Shown: positions 6,085 to 7,898 of the stretch, one piece after another
How positions within the stretch are numbered: the first letter of the stretch is position 1
Layout: every line of letters starts with the position of its first letter
Origin: an uncultured Eubacteriales bacterium
GTDB lineage: Bacteria; Bacillota; Clostridia; Oscillospirales; QAMX01
Reading direction: 5' to 3'
Length of the DNA: 7,898 nucleotides
Assembly: GCA_900551265.1 (NCBI GenBank)
Contig: URVL01000106.1
Location: forward strand, 1 to 7,898
Translations under genes and position numbers: made by a program
Notes under the pieces: model-generated
The model's input: the letters and a program-made list of their open reading frames with translations, nothing else
Told to the model about the DNA's origin: nothing
Database searches by the model: none

Positions 6085-7755
6085 ATGTCTCATCGAACGG
6101 AACGGCAGCAGACCTTTATGTCAAGGGTCTTGTTTATTCTGATGTCTCAGGTAGTAATCAAGCTGTTAGGGCTTGTTTACCGCCTTGTTATCACCAATGT
6201 TGAAGGATTTGGAAATATTGGAAATGGCTATTACAGCGCGGGCTATCAAATTTATACCCTTTTGCTTGCACTTTCGTCTGTTGGTATTCCAAACGCCATC
6301 TCAAAAATGGTTTCCGAGCGGCTGGCTGTCGGTAAGTATCGTCAGTCCAGACGGATTTTTCATACGGCGTTGGTGCTGTTTGCCGCTATTGGCGCTTTTT
6401 TTTCGTTGCTCATGTACTTTGGCGCGGATTATATCGCCAAGGAAATGATTCAGCTGGACGGCGTGCAGTATACGTTACGGGCACTCGCGCCTTCTGTGTT
6501 TTTTGTGTGCGTCTCATCCGTCATACGCGGCTATTTCCTGGGGCACCAGGATGTCCGAGTCTCCGGAACTTCTCAGGTTATTGAGCAGATCTTTAAAACG
6601 ACGCTGACAATCGTATTTGTTCTGATGCTCGTATCCGAGTCCGCAGAGATTATGGCCGCCGCTGCGAACTTTGCTACAACCGTTGCTATCGTTATTAGTT
6701 TCCTGTATCTTTTGATTTACTATCGCTGCCGCAGAGATAAGCTAACAGCCATTCCTGCTGATGGGCCGCCAGAAGCGCCGGACGATGAGAATCATGGCTT
6801 TTTTCGCGTTGCTCGCAGCATTCTCTGGATTTCCATTCCAATTTCTCTTTCATCAACTATAGCGGCCTTTGCACGTGTGATTGATACTGCCACCATTACA
6901 CGAGGTATTACGGCGGCGTTTGGGAACGGTATTCCGGGCGTTCCAGGTATACCAACGGCAGAAATGCTGAACGAGGAGGTAGCTCGCCTCTCCGGCATGC
7001 TCTCCAAAAGTGACATTATTACAAATCTCCCGCTTGCTCTTAACATTGCTTTTGCAACCGTACTGGTCCCTGCAATTGCTTCAGCTCTTGCCAAGGGCCA
7101 GCGCCAGGAGGCCTCTGATAAGGTCAGCTATTCGCTGCTGGTTTCCACGCTTTTGGTTCTGCCGTGCGCAACAGGATTAATTACGCTGGCCCAACCGATT
7201 TTCGACTTAATTTATCCCGCTACCAATGATGGCGCGGATTTGTTACAGTTGGCAGCCGTGGCACTGATCTTTACAGCGCTTGATCAGACTATTTGCGGTG
7301 CATTGCAAGGCATCGGAAAGGTTTTTGCCCCTGCCATCGGACTTTTGTGCGGAGCGGTTGTAAAGTTGGTTTTAAATCTTGTATTGATCCGTATTCCCAC
7401 CGTCAATATTTATGGCGCAGCATACAGTTCTATTGTTTGCCACCTGGTTGCGTTTTCGGTATGTTTTTATCTGCTGCACCGTGCGATACCGCTACAGGTC
7501 CGCTTTGGCAAGTTTGTTGTAAAACCTGTCCTTGCCAATGTTATTATGGGTATATTTTCCGTTGGCGCATACAAGGCGATACACCTCCTTACGAGTTCTA
7601 ACGCAGTTGCAACGCTCGGATCAATTATATTGTCCGTTTTCTTTTACGCAGTAACGATTGCCGTCATGCGTGTGCTTAACCGGGAGGAGATTCTACAGCT
7701 GCCGGGCGGTGATAAAATTTATACGTTGCTTCGCCGTATAAAACTTTATCATTAA
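6085..7755 (+). CDS. MurJ/SpoVB-family lipid-linked oligosaccharide flippase
   Basis: A 556-residue integral membrane protein of the MOP/MVF superfamily (polysaccharide biosynthesis protein, SpoVB/YtgP/MurJ type), expected to flip lipid-linked cell-wall precursors across the cytoplasmic membrane. About 14 hydrophobic segments are visible, roughly 14-36, 50-68, 94-113, 130-150, 165-183, 190-212, 243-265, 311-336, 347-369, 385-405, 413-435, 443-465, 477-500 and 508-530. Family signatures include IPNAISKMVSE (68-78), VIRGYFLG (146-153) and a closing EEILQLPGGDKIYTLLRRIKL. A charged loop (213-240) separates the two halves. A Gly/Pro-rich insert (about 280-290) lies between segments 7 and 8. The start at 6085 is preferred: AAAGG (6069-6073) precedes it, and MSHRTERQQTF resembles family N-termini; an ATG at 6046 would add 13 unlikely residues. 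It could be MurJ-like or sporulation-specific SpoVB-like; paralogues are common in Clostridia and I cannot choose. Confidence 0.9.
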   Translation: MSHRTERQQTFMSRVLFILMSQVVIKLLGLVYRLVITNVEGFGNIGNGYYSAGYQIYTLLLALSSVGIPNAISKMVSERLAVGKYRQSRRIFHTALVLFAAIGAFFSLLMYFGADYIAKEMIQLDGVQYTLRALAPSVFFVCVSSVIRGYFLGHQDVRVSGTSQVIEQIFKTTLTIVFVLMLVSESAEIMAAAANFATTVAIVISFLYLLIYYRCRRDKLTAIPADGPPEAPDDENHGFFRVARSILWISIPISLSSTIAAFARVIDTATITRGITAAFGNGIPGVPGIPTAEMLNEEVARLSGMLSKSDIITNLPLALNIAFATVLVPAIASALAKGQRQEASDKVSYSLLVSTLLVLPCATGLITLAQPIFDLIYPATNDGADLLQLAAVALIFTALDQTICGALQGIGKVFAPAIGLLCGAVVKLVLNLVLIRIPTVNIYGAAYSSIVCHLVAFSVCFYLLHRAIPLQVRFGKFVVKPVLANVIMGIFSVGAYKAIHLLTSSNAVATLGSIILSVFFYAVTIAVMRVLNREEILQLPGGDKIYTLLRRIKLYH

Positions 7756-7758
7756 TCA

Positions 7759-7783
7759 AAAGCCCTCCACAGGCTTTCTCTTT
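7759..7783 (+). terminator. Weak hairpin after the flippase stop
   Basis: AAAGCC (7759-7764) pairs with GGCTTT (7772-7777) across a 7-nt loop and is followed by a pyrimidine/T-rich stretch (TTTCTCTTT). It begins 4 nt after the stop codon and could terminate part of the transcripts. Confidence 0.4.
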
Positions 7784-7848
7784 GCACTGCCCCATTATGT
7801 GCGGACAGCACAAAAAAGAGTCCTGGTAGGAAATATTGAGTTTTAGTA

Positions 7849-7885
7849 GGAGAGGCGTCGCGCCAGCGGCGCCTCTCCATTCTTT
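7849..7885 (+). terminator. Strong GC-rich intrinsic terminator
   Basis: GGAGAGGCGTCGC (7849-7861) and GCGGCGCCTCTCC (7866-7878) form a 13-bp stem that is perfect apart from one G-U wobble, with a 4-nt loop GCCA. ATTCTTT follows at 7879-7885. It lies 94 bp after the flippase stop and probably ends that transcript. Between the stop and this hairpin I see no gene. Confidence 0.75.
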
Positions 7886-7898
7886 AACTGGATGCGCT

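Noticed and set aside
5782..6093. Minus-strand open frame of about 100 codons in the flippase leader
   Set aside because: It covers the consensus promoter and leader, has low-complexity sequence with no domain, and no good start signal.
7795..7817. TGTGC/GCACA hairpin followed by A6 after the flippase
   Set aside because: The stem is 5 bp and the A-run is on the wrong side for a plus-strand terminator; on the minus strand there is no gene for it to terminate.

Overview
The window looks like a piece of chromosome from a low-to-mid-GC Gram-positive bacterium, most likely a member of the Clostridia. The evidence is a SpoVB/MurJ-type flippase of Firmicutes style, strong AGGAGG/AAAGGA-type ribosome binding sites, TTGACA/TATAAT and TGnTATAAA promoters, intrinsic terminators, and a KdpE-like regulator. 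I see no tRNA, rRNA, CRISPR array, transposase or phage gene. Codon use and base composition look even throughout, so this reads as ordinary backbone with one unusual protein.

Layout. Positions 2-601 (+) hold the 3' part of an OmpR/KdpE-type response regulator whose start lies outside the window. A short hairpin with a T-run follows. Positions 657-3815 (+) encode a large two-part DNA repair protein: an endonuclease Q-type PHP nuclease with a four-cysteine zinc ribbon, joined by a linker to a UvrD/PcrA-type helicase. A 15-bp inverted repeat with a T-run sits at its end. Positions 3967-4170 (+) encode an orphan 67-residue protein with its own extended -10 promoter. A perfect 17-bp-arm bidirectional terminator (4205-4252) separates it from two genes on the minus strand: a DUF2461 protein (4989-4288) and, upstream of it, a RimJ/RimL-type GNAT acetyltransferase (5695-5093). 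These two may share the GNAT promoter. A divergent intergenic region (5726-6084) then carries the GNAT promoter, a consensus promoter pointing right, a structured leader of about 230 nt and a second, closer promoter. Positions 6085-7755 (+) encode a MurJ/SpoVB-family lipid-linked oligosaccharide flippase, followed by a weak hairpin and a strong GC-rich terminator.

The most interesting item is the nuclease-helicase fusion. Its nuclease half ends in a perfect bacterial sliding-clamp motif (QLSLF) and its helicase half ends, at the extreme C-terminus, in a second clamp-like motif (QIRLF). The suggested picture, which is inference, is a clamp-tethered machine that nicks 5' of deaminated bases and then unwinds the nicked strand. 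The other genes show no obvious functional link to it; the window reads as several independent transcription units.
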